DNA of 64,000 nt, taken from contig JAIVFJ010000039.1 of assembly GCA_025765615.1 (NCBI GenBank), positions 310,001 through 374,000 of the forward strand. Reading direction: 5' to 3'. Of this stretch, positions 1 to 12,800 are shown one piece after another. The translations under genes were made by a program, and so were the position numbers. The DNA is from Zopfochytrium polystomum (taxonomy: Eukaryota > Chytridiomycota > Chytridiomycetes > Chytridiales > Chytridiaceae). The notes below the pieces were generated by a model. It saw only the letters and a list, made by a program, of their open reading frames with translations. It was not told the DNA's origin and did no database searches. Every line of letters begins with the position of its first letter. Within the stretch, counting starts at the first letter, position 1.

Positions 1-968
1 ACTTGACAGGTCACCCAAAAGGTGCTGCTGCAGCCTGGATGCTCAATGGCGTTCTTCAAGTCCTGGAGACGGGTGTGATCCCTGGCAACCGCAACCTTGA
101 CAACGTGGAAGACAGGCTTGCTAAGTTCAAGTATATCTTGTACCCATCGCGCTCGATCCAAACCGATGGAGTTCGTGCCGGCATTCTCAAGAGCTTTGGT
201 TTCGGACAGGCCGGAGGTGAAGTTGTGGTGGTTCACCCAGACTACCTTTTCGCCGCTCTGGAGAGTTCTGATTACTCAAACTACTGCGCAAAGCGGGAGA
301 AGCGAGAGATGGCGTCTTACCGCTACTACCACCAGGCTCTTACTGGAAGCGCCCCATTCGTGCGAGTCAAGAATGCAGCCCCGTACACGGATGCCCAGCA
401 ATCCACCGTCTACTTGAACCCACTTGCGCGTGCCTCTTATGATGCAACATCGGGCTCTTGGCTTTACACTCCTGCCGGCATTCGAACCACCACCGTGGCG
501 CAGATGGAGAAGAGGGCAACGGAAACTGCTGTCACTGAAGCTCTCCTTGGAGCAATGTCTGAGAAGCTAGGAGCTCCGTCGTCCTCAGGAGTGGGTGTTG
601 ATGTGCAGCTCATTTCAGAGGTCAACACGTCAAACGAGACGTTTGTTGAACGCAACTTCTCCCCGTCAGAACGCGCCTACTGCGAAAAAGCGTCTTCTCC
701 CCAATCCAGTTTCGCTGGTCGGTGGGCTGCAAAGGAGGCTGTTATCAAGGCCGTTTCCTCATTTGCAAGTGGATCCACCCCACTCTGGACACACGGAGCC
801 GGCGCCCCTCTTGCAGATATCGAGATTGTGCGCGAGGAAGGGAAAGCCCCGTCTGTTCTCTTTCATGGCGAGGCAAAGGAAATTGTTGCCAAGGCCGGAG
901 TCCGTGACATTAAACTCACCATCAGTCACTCTGGCTCGTATGCCATCGCCATGGCTGTTGCTGTCTAA
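1..968 (+). CDS. FAS2: Fatty acid synthase alpha subunit, C-terminal part (partial)
   Basis: This is the 3' end of the fungal type I cytosolic fatty-acid synthase alpha chain, open at the left edge of the window. It begins inside the ketoacyl synthase domain with TGHPKGAAAAWMLNG, which carries a conserved KS histidine, followed by the typical NRNLDNV, LYPSRSIQTDGV and SFGFGQAGG segments. The last ~120 residues form the fused holo-ACP synthase (4'-phosphopantetheinyl transferase): GVGVDVQLISEV has the metal-binding Asp, then FSPSERAYC and FAGRWAAKEAVIKA. This domain loads the synthase's own carrier domain. The frame is intact to a TAA at 966-968, with no intron in this part. A transferase fused at the C-terminus of alpha is diagnostic of fungal FAS. 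The first visible codon is internal, not a start. Confidence 0.96.
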   Translation, partial: LTGHPKGAAAAWMLNGVLQVLETGVIPGNRNLDNVEDRLAKFKYILYPSRSIQTDGVRAGILKSFGFGQAGGEVVVVHPDYLFAALESSDYSNYCAKREKREMASYRYYHQALTGSAPFVRVKNAAPYTDAQQSTVYLNPLARASYDATSGSWLYTPAGIRTTTVAQMEKRATETAVTEALLGAMSEKLGAPSSSGVGVDVQLISEVNTSNETFVERNFSPSERAYCEKASSPQSSFAGRWAAKEAVIKAVSSFASGSTPLWTHGAGAPLADIEIVREEGKAPSVLFHGEAKEIVAKAGVRDIKLTISHSGSYAIAMAVAV

Positions 969-1709
969 ACTTGTATTCATTTTATTTGCCTTTGAAGCCT
1001 TATTTCTTCTCCTGTATCCTTTCTTGACGAGCCTCGTTAACGGGACATAAAGTTTCCCAGGTGTTTTTTCTTAGTCTACTTTCAAATTCCCTCTTCCGTT
1101 TTGTTTGTGCTTATCAGCGCTATTCCACTTATTAGCCCACCAACGTCGTGTTTCAGCTGCAGCTTAAAATACAGTGAAGTTGCCGACAAGAGTTTTTTTG
1201 GACTGCAGGCGGAGCGTGCCTTCGTCTTTGTTTTAAACCGATGCCCCACCGGAGTTGTCGATGGCTGCCCCGCCCGAGTCGCTAGTGGAAGCCCTTGACC
1301 GTGCAACGCACACCTCCATGCAAGCGGGGTGATGGTCGCACTCCAGAGAAGAGTTTGCGAATTTTTTTCGTGCCGGGTAAGCGCATTATTGTTGTGCGCA
1401 ATTTGCCCGCAATGGTGTGGGTCGAGCTGGACGCTTCGCCATGTTCGGGGTGGGGGGCGGAAATCCACGGTATGACAATCGTGAAACCCCTTTTCATCAC
1501 TTCAGCGAAAGTAAACAAAATAACCATAGCGGGACACTTGTTTTGCAGGTAGACTTTATATTTGAGACTTTGTTGAAATCTCAAGAACATCCTTTCCTTC
1601 TCCAACCTCCACCACTCCCCCACTCCACCTCAAGCGCAAACCTCAGTCTGCACTTACATTTTTTATTGTCGGCGCTCCTGACACCACCTGAAAAGAGCGT
1701 GGAGCAGAT
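969..1709. other. Intergenic gap between convergent FAS2 and beta-adaptin
   Basis: The 3' flanks of two convergent genes. It holds T-rich stretches and no convincing coding exon. Short open frames on both strands lack recognisable domains. Confidence 0.6.
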
Positions 1710-4700
1710 TTAGCTTGGACGGCTGTTAAGCACCTGGGAGAAGGCCGTTTCAAAAGCCCCAACAAAATCGAGGGAGATCGACTTTGTCGCTAAGAAAGCA
1801 CTGGTTCGATCAGACCCAATCTTGAGTTCAGATAGAAGCCTAGCACCATTCACCAGCTTTACAGCTGTAAAGAAGGTACTCTATAGCAAAGGTGTCAGTT
1901 GCGGTGTTGGCCAATGTGAGAAAAACACAATCGTCAACAGACCATTCCATCAATTGTGCGTTGGGCAATTGTAAAAATGTTGTTCAAGTGAAGCTTTTGG
2001 CGTATTTCCTCAACGTCACCATACAGCCGAGTTAACGAGAAGCTTGTTGTGCTCTCGTTGCTTGCAGGAATCTCCTCTCGCCACATGCGGAGCCAGGCCT
2101 CCTGCTCCATTTGACCATCCTCGACAAACAGGACATGCAGAGGAATCAATGTCTGAAAGTAAACTATGCCTGCTGAGCACTTGACAGCCACTTGGAGATC
2201 TATGCCGAGTCAGTAAACTGTCCAAGAACTTATGGGTCGTTCCAATTTGTACTCACTGTTGGCGGGAATCACAGGTGAAACTAGGCCATCAGTCTTGATG
2301 GGAAGAACACAGTCCGCGATTTGATTTGGAAGCAGAGGATTCAACTGAAGAGGCGCTGCTGGTGCAAGGCCAAAGCTGAAAAGACTGGCTTTAATCACAC
2401 ATCAAGTACAGGCAACTAGAAAAATCACAAGTTACCTATTCTTATTGAACAGAATCGCAAATTGTCCCAGCATCTGCCCACTTTGGTTTGAGAAATGAAG
2501 CTCCATAGCGATTTTACCCTGCCGACGTGAGACTAGAGTCCCAGGGTCAGTTTCAGGAACTTTCGACCAAACCAAGTTTGCAAATGATCAACTGCGCCTA
2601 CATGTTCCTTGGATCTCAAGCCCCTTGCCGGACTGGGCCGCCAACCAAGTGGTACGATCCGGGACAAAACTCTGCGGACCTGACGGCGCCGAAATGGAAA
2701 GAGCATTCATTGTATTTGCGAGGTTCTGGGTGGCATTTGCGGTGAAGCCGGCAGCAGTCATTGCGAAGGGATCCAAAGTTGTTGTGTTCACCGCAATTTC
2801 ACCCGCATTATTTTGTCCATTCGTAGCAAATGGTGCGGTGCTTGTGACTGAATTGGGCGGTTGCAAGTTGGGTGCTTGTGCAAATTGTTGCCCAACCCCA
2901 AAATTATTAAGGCTGCTGAGCCCATTTGCTGTCAAAGGTTGTCCTCCAAGTGGTGGAACATTTCCAAAAGCAAATCCATACGGTTGCACAGCAAGCGGTC
3001 CCACCGGTGGTACACTTGTACTGATTGTGTTGTTGAAGAAGGGATTTCCTGTCGCCGGGCTGGCAACTGGAATACTTGCGACAGTTTGGACAGGTGCAAC
3101 TTGTGGGATGGACGGCTTTGGTGTTGCCATCGGTGCAAGTCCGGCAAGACCAAGGTCCAGGTCAATGAGCCCGGACGTTGTCTTGGGGGTTGCATTTGAA
3201 GAGATGTTCTCCAGAAAGTCCAAGTCGAGCAGGTTGCCATTTGTGTTGCTTGGTATCTTGGCTTGCACCGCAGCTGGTTCAGCTGGCATATCAGGAACAG
3301 TAAGGGGGCCTAGGCTCAAAGGCTTTATATCGTGACTTGCTTCGAACGCGTACGATGTGGAGCGCTCCATTTCCTGGGTGGGGTAGAGAGACTCCGCATC
3401 TTCATTGGACTCCTGCATATTGAGATTTCGCTGCTGCTGATAAAGAGGCACATCATCATCATTGTAAGTGTTTGCTTGTGTTTGCCTGTGTTCATTGTGG
3501 TCAGACCTAGTCAAGTCAATCCAAAACGTACAAGACCACGTCTAAGTGAGGGTTGACAGAGGAAAAGTCTCGGACAACCAAGGCTGATGACTGCTCAATC
3601 CTTTTGGGCTTAACTCCGCCAATAAAGGTTCCTAAGGGACGATGATAAATGGAAGATAGAGTGGAAACATGCAAAAGCAGGTCCTCTAAAATAGTTGGAG
3701 CTAGATTTTCTGTTTCGGTCGAGATCGGTGGACTATCTGAAAGCACAACAGCCTTCAACAGCCGTTAGCGCTGAGATGTAAAATTTGATGAGCACCTTAG
3801 CTGCAACAGGATCTGTGGATAAGAGACGCCAGTAAATAAATCCACGATCCCGTAGGTCTGGGTTATCAACATCTTCTGTTGCCCAATTCAGAACCCGTAG
3901 TACAAGATCTTGTCCAGCAGACGGTCTTTTGATAAACAGCTTCACCACTGCAGTCAATAGAGATAGCTGGACGTCAGGTGCCTCCTCTTTCGCTGACTCC
4001 TGAAACTGCTCCAAAAGCTCGGCAGCGTTTTCGATGCGATCAGAATATTGTCCAATGATCCAAATCATGGCAGCCTTTGCCTCCGACTCATCAAGAGTGT
4101 CGAGATTGTTGCAAAGCGTGGCAATGATATTTTCGTACCGATTGGGATATCTGCGGAAAATGTCCTAGGAAGAATAGGATTATTGTTAAGAAACCTCAGC
4201 AAAAAAAGTACCTTCACAACAATAATAACTTCCTGAACCACATATGTTACTTGAGTGTGGATGAGTTCCACAAGGGCTTCCACACACTTATCCGCCGAGC
4301 TTGGAATTTTAATGGCACATCGACCAATGCACCTGACTGCTTTTCGTACAAAATCCACGTCAACCTCTGACGCATACCTGGTGAGGGTTAGCCACACATC
4401 ATTTGACAAATTTCCAAACCGCACTCTCTGAGCTCTGAGAGGACTTGGTCCACATTTCCATCTGATACAAGGCGGAACATGATCTCTAGTTTTGCGAGCT
4501 TAACGTAGATGGGATCATTGTACTTGCAGAAAAAAATTTTGATCTCGTTCCGCAGGAAGTCGGGATGTCTCTGAAGAATCAGCATAATGTTCCGGAGTGC
4601 AACATACTGAACTTCAGGACCATTGTGAAGTAATGTGACTGAGCAAAGGGGTAAATGAGACAAATCATGTCGGCCGTATGCGCACTTAGGGGTGGTCCTA

Positions 4701-5796
4701 ACTTCCGATACAAGTTGTCCACAATGTCATCCTTTAAGATATAGTTGGTCATGTACAAAATTACACGAATTGATGCAAGAACAACGGCTGAGTTTGCATG
4801 CTGCAGACGAGGAATGGCGCGTTCAGCAATGACTTCTGCATCGCTGTGGTCTGTAGGAACAAATGATAACAGGCTTTCCAGCAAATACACCTGGCCCCAT
4901 CTCACCACAATCTAAGTAATGCAAGCAGCAAGATCCAAGGTGCTTACGTACTCTGAACATTCATCCAAAGCTGTCAACATTTTGTTGGCAACACTAAAAT
5001 TTATCTTAAATGTGAAGGTTTCTGATTTATCAGAAATTTCTGTCAGGGCAGCAACAGCATTTGAAATCACCTATTAAAAGGGTGAGTATAGCACAGAAAA
5101 GCGAGCTAGAAACCTACAGTTGAATTTTCGTGGTTGAGAAGATTTTGAAGGCGACTGATAAAGCCCCCAGATTCGACAGCACGGCGATCAAATATGAACA
5201 ACTTTGCTACAGCAATTGCAGCTGTCTTACAAACATACGGATCCTTGTCATCCAAACATCTTTTTAAGTGATCCGAAAGGCTGTCCATCACTTTGTCAAC
5301 TGCAAGATATCCCATAGTCCGCAGCGCCAAAGCACGGATCAAAGGGTTTGTGTCTGCGAGGTCCTATCATTCACAGCTGGTTAGTGCCAAAAGGATCATT
5401 GGGTAACCTGACCTTTGTAAACCCACTGATCGTCAGCTGAGCAAGATCTGGCTTGTTCTTTGCATAGTTAACGAGATACAGGTAGACCATCTTCTTGATC
5501 TCAAGAACTTGAATACTCATACAGGCAATCACATCAGAGAACAGTGGAGACATATCATTCCCCATCGTCATGTTTGCTACAATCTTCTTGAGGACAATGC
5601 GCTTCTTGACATGCTTTGCATCCCTCTTCTCTGAGTTCAGCTCAGCTCGAAGTTCCTGCACTTTGCCTTAAATAATGGAAAAAAAAATTGAACCACTCAG
5701 TTGTCAGCAATTCTGAAGTACAAAGAAGAGCAGCCCTCAGGAGCATTCATGGCTCTTACCGCGTTGGAAGAACTTGCTGTCGGCATTGGTGGTCAT
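1710..5796 (-). CDS. Beta-adaptin, large subunit of clathrin adaptor AP-1/AP-2
   Basis: Large beta subunit of a clathrin adaptor complex, acting in vesicle formation at the trans-Golgi, endosome or plasma membrane. The start is ATG at 5796 ([12 protein letters not shown]), followed by a short first exon. The alpha-solenoid trunk runs over many exons: [12 protein letters not shown], the [15 protein letters not shown] segment split by an intron at 5342, [18 protein letters not shown], and [20 protein letters not shown]. An Ala/Pro/Asn-rich hinge (about 2600-3500) has short LLDLDFL-type acidic-leucine motifs like clathrin boxes. The C-terminal appendage contains [16 protein letters not shown]. 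The last junction is inferred: DGM joins [16 protein letters not shown] by removing a ~60 bp intron that starts GTCTGT, ending at a TAA at 1710-1712. All frames fit without indels. AP-1 and AP-2 cannot be told apart here. Confidence 0.93.
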
Positions 5797-6130
5797 TTTG
5801 GTCCACAACAAGGGACACTGTCAATTTGTCGAAAATCAAAATGTGCTATCTCTTTGTGACTTGCAACCAACCTTCTCTTATTTAAGCCGGGCTGTACTTT
5901 CTGCTATGGCCTCTGGTTTGGCTCTGGTCTGTCAAGTACCGCCAGCCACGCCTAGAGCGGTTGGCGGAACAAATTGCCACACAAATGTGAGGACAGCTGG
6001 AACGTGAACCAGAAATGCGGTATACCCAAATAAATGGCACGCCTGTGAGTGACAGGACGATAGTAATCCAAAAATGCGGTGCGCTTTTTGAACAAGGAGA
6101 AAGAAAACTGTTAAAATCAGAATCGATGGT

Positions 6131-6174
<44 letters not shown>

Positions 6175-7531
6175 TGTGTGTGTGTGTATGTGTGTGTGTG
6201 TGTGTCTGTGTGTGTATGTGCGTGAGAGAGAGTGCAGAGACAGACAGGGTTGTTGCGCGCCCAGCGCCATGTCTGGGCGTTGCCGGTCACGTGATCTCGA
6301 CGGGCAATGAATGGTGCCAGTGCCAACGATGATGGTGGGCAGTTGGAATTTGCGGTGGCATGATTGGCGATGATGATTGCGTTGGAAGCCGCGCTACCGC
6401 AGGCTGCACTGGCAGCGATGACTGAAGATCGCGGCGGCTCTGCGCCTGAATGGATGATGATTGTGTTGTCGATCGTTGGGGAAACGGCGATCGAGAGCGT
6501 GGTGATTGCTATGATCGCAATGGTGGTGGTGTGAGGTAATCAGTGATCTGGTGGCCTCGGCCACCGAGATCGCCGGACGATTGATGGGTCTCACCTAATT
6601 CAAGTTTCTTCAGGAAATGGGCAGGAGACAGAGAGGAAAAGAATTATAAGTAAAATGCAATACGCTCGATCGTGTCTTTTGACGGAAGCGATCAATTAAA
6701 GCGCCCAATATTAATACCGCTCAGATGCCCGAACTGAACAAAGAAGGCTGCCGTTTTACGAATTTCCGCAACCCCGCAGTTTCGATAGTCTGTATTGCCG
6801 AACTTTTATTCACCATTTAGAGCGCGTAAGCTGTTGATCACGCTGCAATTGGCCGTCCATTTCCTCACTTTTGGGCCTCCGTTTCCTCACTTTTGGACGT
6901 CGAGGGAATCTGCAGCCTCCCTTAATTCTATTTCAATTGGATCAACAATCTTTCGATCCCAAACAAGAATGGATCGAGCGATTAGCTTTCTTTGTTTGGA
7001 GTGCCATGCCGCATCTACCCCTTCAAGCGAGAGTTGCTGCAACCACAAGGCAAACAAATATTAAGGGTAGACCTCGTTGGAAACATACAATTCAATGATG
7101 CGAAATGAGAAATAATGTCCGGTGACGATTAAAACAATGGAGTTGTTGAAATTAATGGAGCCGCTTCTTTGGAATGCTTCTCCATTTTGGAAAACAGCAA
7201 GAAGTGTCGTACTTTGCAAGATTTGCAAAACCAGGAGTCATTTTTTTCTTGTTCACTGCAATGCATTACGTTGTTCGGCTCTGTCAACCACGAGGGATTA
7301 CGTCATAGGGTAACTTTATAAAAAGCGGCGAGGGTTTGCAAAGGTGGTGGGTGTACGAAGAAGAGGCTCTTTCCATCTTTGACAATTATTAGCGTTTGGG
7401 AATTTCACGCTCTTGGAATTACGAGAATTCAAGGTATAACAGAAAGGAACAGACTCGTGAACAAGACTGGAGGAAATTCAAACTACCAAAACTGAAGCAC
7501 ATGAGGAAGGACTTCAGGGAGAGACGGGCCA
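5797..7531. other. Gene-poor interval between beta-adaptin and zinc-knuckle gene
   Basis: It contains the beta-adaptin 5' flank, a long dinucleotide repeat (6131-6235) and AT-rich sequence. No open frame shows a recognisable domain or plausible exon chain. Confidence 0.55.
6131..6235. repeat. Compound (GA)n-(GT)n microsatellite
   Basis: About 40 bp of GA repeats passes directly into an interrupted GT/TGTA tract and then back to GA. Open frames across it are repeat artefacts. Confidence 0.95.
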
Positions 7532-9481
7532 TCACCATCGTTGTTCGCGGGGCGTTGTATGAGAGTTTTTTATGGGACATGCCCAGATCCAGTGGCCGGT
7601 TACGCGGCAAATCTGAAAAGGACTAAGCATCGACTGGCTTCCTGCAGAAACTGACTTACCTTGCAAACATAGTTGTCGGGTGGAATGTGAGGCGAAATGA
7701 GAGGGCACTGACGAATCCTGAACTCACAATCATGGTGTAACTACGATGCACGAGGTACAGAAAAGCAAAGCTCCTCGCTCTCCTTACCAATGACCCGGCA
7801 CGCGACACTTTCTACATACGTACGACGGAGGCGGTCGCTGCTCTACGGTCCGCACGCGCCCACCCGCTGACAAACCCGCCGAGCCGCCGCCAATAACATT
7901 CACACCGCCGTCCCCGCCGTCCCCGCACGTTCTGCCCCGCCACCACCGCACCCACGCCGCCGTCCGCCGCCACCGCGACCGCACTCCCATCCAACAGTCC
8001 GCCACCACCACCGCCGCCGCCGCCGAGGACGACCGCGCCCCCTGCGCCCGCGACGTCCCCAAATACGAGCGCGTCCAGGTCCTCCGGCAGCACGCTCCAG
8101 AACTGCAGAAGCCTCCCGAGGCCGGGGATCAGTTGCGGCAAGGCCTGGGGCGCTGCGTGATGATGCTCCTGCTGCGGCGGCGGGGGAGGAGGCGGAGGAG
8201 GCGGCAGCGGCAGGGCGGGATTTAGGGGCTGTTGGTGCGAAACGAGGAGGCTTGCTGTTTCGGGCTGGGGCTTGGAAGCGTGGTGGAGGACGGGTGCGCG
8301 TGGAGGCAGCGACGGCGAGTAGCGGAGGTACGTTGCGGCGGGCGCGGTGACGGCTCCAAAGAGGGAGCGGGGCTGGAGGCGGATTGTTGCGGGTCCCGGG
8401 CGGATGGTGCGGGACGGAGGAGTCTTTACGGTGCAGGCTGTCCGCAGGGAGACTGCGTCCGCGAGCGGTTGGGCTCCCGGCATCGTGGCAGGCGGTTTCG
8501 ATTGGAACGGTGCCATACACGTTTGGCCAGAACGGTACTTTGGCGGAAGCGCGTGGTGGTTCTGCTCAGAGGTAGCTGGGCGTTGTACTGCTTCGAAATA
8601 AACGGGGGTCGTATCTTGCTGGTCAGCGAACCTCGACTGGTCTGCAATATATGAACTCCCAAACGAATCTAAGGCTAGCGACGCCATCGGGCCCGTCAAC
8701 TCATCGCCAAGACGATGGTGGTACTGAGCGCCCTGGCTTTGATCTTGTATGACATCAGAGAAGATTCTGTTGCTGGGCGGAGGAGTAAGACTTCATTTGA
8801 AAATGGATATGGACATGAAGCTCACCGACTACCGTTGAAATCGGCTGGCCAAAGAAAGTTGGCTCCATCACTTTTTAGCAGGTTATTCCCGTAAATATCA
8901 TCGATTTCTCTTCGAAAGTGACCTCCTTGTGTGGCGCACTCGGGTCTTCTCATGAGAGCAGCCGAGACGGGCTCGTATGATTGTTCGTACAAGTTCGCAT
9001 TATGATGATTCGCATCAGTTTTGGCAGCGCCAACCACGGAGAGAGGACAGCCGTTCAAACCTTCGGCGGGGACAGCTGTGTGATCATCGTTCCTAACGTT
9101 TACATAGAATTCGCCTGGAATCGCGTAAGTCTCTCGGTGCTGCAGCTGCAATATACAACCTTCTGATGGATAGGCACGCCGGAAATCTTGCGTCTTCGGC
9201 TCGGTTTCGCGGCGCCATATGTGCGAAACAAGCTGTCTTGCTATCATGGAGCCCGCAAAGCCTCCATCAGTTGCGACCAGTCCGGATGGGTCCCTCTGCT
9301 GCCCCGCAAACTGTTCAAAGCGACCGTCAATAGTGTCGAGGGTGAGCAGTGCCTGGTTGCCGTCGGTGGCTCCTTTCGCAGGGTCGTGAGGACTATTTCC
9401 TGGTGGATGCAACTCCGGTGCAAGGATCGAGGCCGGGTCGGCTGCCAGTGCGGCAGAGGGCATCCCGGAGAGGTTTGTCAT
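7532..9481 (-). CDS. Protein with C-terminal tandem CCHC zinc knuckles
   Basis: Start ATG at 9481 (MTNLSGMPSAALAAD). The first exon runs to a GTGAGC donor near 8826 and is spliced to NRIFSDVIQDQ at about 8764. The middle is low-complexity and proline-rich, with a polyproline run near 8170-8200. The C-terminus was assembled over three small exons and gives two zinc knuckles of the C-x2-C-x4-H-x4-C type: PPSYVCRKCRVPGHWIRQC and DNYVCKICRVTGHWIWAC, ending in a TGA at 7532-7534. Such PPxxYxCxxC-GHW knuckles typically bind single-stranded RNA. The polyproline frame and the first knuckle frame differ by +1 between about 7850 and 8060, so an intron or an inserted base lies there. The specific family is not recognised. 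It is divergent from the gene at 9869. Confidence 0.72.
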
Positions 9482-9868
9482 GGCCTCTGCTGTTAAATTT
9501 TTTGTTCACTCCCTCGTGAAATGCTCTATATTCCGGGAGTATTAATTAATACTCAATGCCAGTAGCCCACACGATTCCAACCAAGCCTTGTGCGACTGGC
9601 GAGGGTATGGCGCCCCCCGTCAAGCTTTTGGATCGCGTCGTTCATGAGTCGCTACTTGCATGTATTTACTCCAGTTCCTGAATGGATTGTCAGCACGCAC
9701 AGAGACCGTCTCCACTCTTCCTCCGTTCTGCGTCGGACGCTTCCGTCCGACCCCGATGTGGCTTGTTCCGCCGTTTCAATCAAAACCAAAAGAGGAAAGT
9801 CAACGTTTCGGGTCACCCGCCGAAGACAAACAAAAGAGACGCAAACACACCAACTCACTCGGAGAGAC
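9482..9868. promoter_or_regulatory. Divergent intergenic region (shared promoter candidate)
   Basis: 387 bp separates two divergent start codons. It includes an AT-rich patch (ATTAATTAATACTC near 9540). Position is the only support; no factor site was identified. Confidence 0.35.
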
Positions 9869-12800
9869 ATGTCTTACGACCCTGGAAGGGACAGTGGCGG
9901 CGGCGGCAGCTTCGCAACGGCAGCAGATGATATTAATACAGCTACTGCCCACGGCGGCGGTGGAAACAACAACGACGGCGGCGGCAGCGGCGCCTCTCGC
10001 CAGACGCATGCGCGTAAGTTTCTCCTGTATTGGCCATGCTCTCCCCATCATCGTTGTCCCCATCAGTAACGACCAACGGACTGGACGATGACCTTCCATG
10101 TTGTCGGGGAGACAAGTACCCCCCATCACATTCCGGTTAACTTGCTCAGTTGGCAGGAAAGCACTGCGATCGTTCCCTTGAGCTGCTTCTTAATGACCCG
10201 ATCTGTGGCTCCCCTTCCCTTGTTGGCCTCCTGTCGCGCTTTCTGCGACATGCCCTTACCCTTTGCGCCGCAAGCTTGGCTGATTGATCTTCGTTCCCAC
10301 CAATCTCAACAGGCAAATCGGCACCGCGAGGAAAACGCTATAATATAAAACTGGCCGTCGTAAGTATAACTTCGCAGATCCCGCACAGGGCAGCAATTTG
10401 AACGAGTTGCTTTTCCTTCCGCAGGAACTTCGAGCCCGCTTCCGGGAACCATACGCAGACTTTATCAACTTAATGCTAGACGCTCTCCCTGCAAATTCGT
10501 CTGTGGCGGCTGGAGAGGTGGGAGATCTCTTGGCGGCAGCAGCGTCCAAGGCGCCGAAGGGCTTTGGGTGGATTGTTTGGCTACCCCTCCCAATCCGTGA
10601 CAAGGTACTCTCTTGCATGCCGGACCCCACCCCCAACTAATTTGCATTTGCACTCAGTTTCTCGAGCGCAAGGCTGTGTTTTGGCCGAAAGCCACTCACA
10701 CAGAATTTGTAGAGTTCCTTCTTTTAAACAGGGAGGCCCAGTCGAAACCGAGGGCTCTGCACGCCGTTCCTGCTCCGGCACTCGTACCAGCTTATCAGCC
10801 AATTCCTCTCGCTCTGCCCGTGGTGCCCGAGGAACCCCGTTTCGATATGGAACAAGGCATGCACTTACTTGTTTTCGCCATTTCCTCCGCATGGAATTTT
10901 AACGCCTCGCTTGCAGTGTATAATGCGGCTCCAAAGGCACCCGTGACTGGCTATGACGCAACCGGGTTTACTTCGACGAAGTTGTCCTACCGTCCAGCTG
11001 AATTCAACGAGTCCATCCCTGTCGCGATTCCAGTCGCGCAGCCTGTTGCGGCCCCTTGGATGCCATCTTCTCCTGCTCCCCACCAAGCGACTGCTCGAAG
11101 CTCGCCTTCACCCTCGTCGTTCGCAAACAACGACGATAAAATGTCGAAAGCGATGTCAGACTTTTTCGGTTACTCCAACCAGCCCATGTTTCCGCAACAG
11201 ATGGCTGCCATGCCGCCTTACCCGGCTGTTTCGGCTTATTCAGCCATCCCTTGGCCCACATACGATGCTGTCCCTGTCGCTGCGAACGAAACTTGGTCTG
11301 AGAAACCCTACGACGGTGTTGTCGAAGCGGAGAAGACGGATGCCGCAACTCTTGCTCACTTAGCGGAAGTGTACAGCGCATCGCGGCTCGACGGAACTGT
11401 TGGTTATGCGCCTTTTGCGGCTGTTCCGGCGATCTCCTCGATTATCGCGCCCGCTGTTCCCCCTCGACCAAGCAGTGTTTCATCGACTCCTGGATCGGTG
11501 GGTGCAGGTAGAAGCCCTGAGCTGGGAAGCCGGACGTTCGAAAATATTTCTTCCTCTCCAGTTCGAACTACCAGTCCGTTTATGAAAGAAAAGACTCCGA
11601 TGGAAGCTTTTGCCAGCCCGCGTCGTTCTCCCGGCCGCTCGTTTACGCCAAGCATCGCAGACCCTGTGATCCCCTCTACGGCAGTTTCGCCTCCTTATGG
11701 ACTTTCAATACTTTCGAACACCGCCAGCCCTTACTTTTCCGGAAATGTCATGGCAGAGTTCCCCACCATTGACGAGTTCTTGATGTCTGAGAAAAGTGGA
11801 AGGGGTTCACCTGCGAGCCCTCCCGTATTTCCTGTTTACGGTGCCCTGCCCGTTGCTGAACCAGTGACAGCGCCCACTAATGAGCCTTCAGAGAATTTTG
11901 CTGAAGTATACGCACCAGCTGGCATCTTTGCCGCTGAAGTCATCGACGCTTCGATGGAGCCGACAACCACTGACGTGATGGACTGGACGAAGCTGGCGAC
12001 AAACGTGCCTGTTGGAGATTTTTCCAATCCGCAATTATTCCTCGACCTTGACCCAGCAGCATGGCTGGATCGCCAGAAGGAACTTGATTTGCACAAGCCA
12101 GAGAGCCCAACGCTGGAAAACTTTAGCGACGGTCGAAAAACTATGTCTCCGTCACCTGCATACCCAACAAAGGCTCCAGTTCTTGGCCTCTCTCCGCCTG
12201 AAGTAACTACCCTCGCCTAAAACGGACTACATCCACGGCCCGAGCGACTACCAGTGTAAAACTGCTCAGGAGTTGCTTGCACAATTTATGTTTGACGATC
12301 CTTCGGCTGCTGACGCAATGAAGCCGGACAATGTTCTTCAAGACCTCTTCAGCCTCTCGGGCTCCCCACCCCCCGGAATCGTGTCACTTTTCACACCCAT
12401 AGGGGCGCTGTTGGAGCAAAGCGCTGTACTCCGTCCACCACCGTCTCCTTCGCTCTCGCCAAAAACGCCGCTCTTGTCGTCCTCGTTGTCGTCCTCCCCG
12501 CAGCTCTCACCGGGCATCGACCACCCTTGGCAGCTGTCACCCCCGTCGGAGCTGCTCTCCTTGGACCCCCTTATCGTGTCGACCGGCCCTGGCGCGTTTT
12601 TCGGAACGTGCGGATGGGACGGGTTGTACGCAGGGACCGTGAACGCGGCGTCCGCAGACAACGTCATGCGAATTGTTGAGAACGCTGCGCATGATCGCGG
12701 AGGGCGAAGCGGCACGGCCCCGGGACGTGGACGCGGAGGAAGGGGTGGAGGAGCAAGCGGCGTCGGCGCCGGCGGAGGAGGAGGAATGAGCACGGGCGGC

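Noticed and set aside
590..968. Stand-alone holo-ACP synthase gene
   Set aside because: The AcpS-like sequence is in frame with the upstream KS and is the normal C-terminal domain of fungal FAS2.
2625..3335. Plus-strand frame of ~236 codons
   Set aside because: Antisense to the beta-adaptin hinge, whose minus-strand frame fits the flanking family exons.
10850..10917. Possible GC-AG intron in paralogue A
   Set aside because: The segment is in frame without stops and the GCATGC donor is a poor match, so it was kept as coding.
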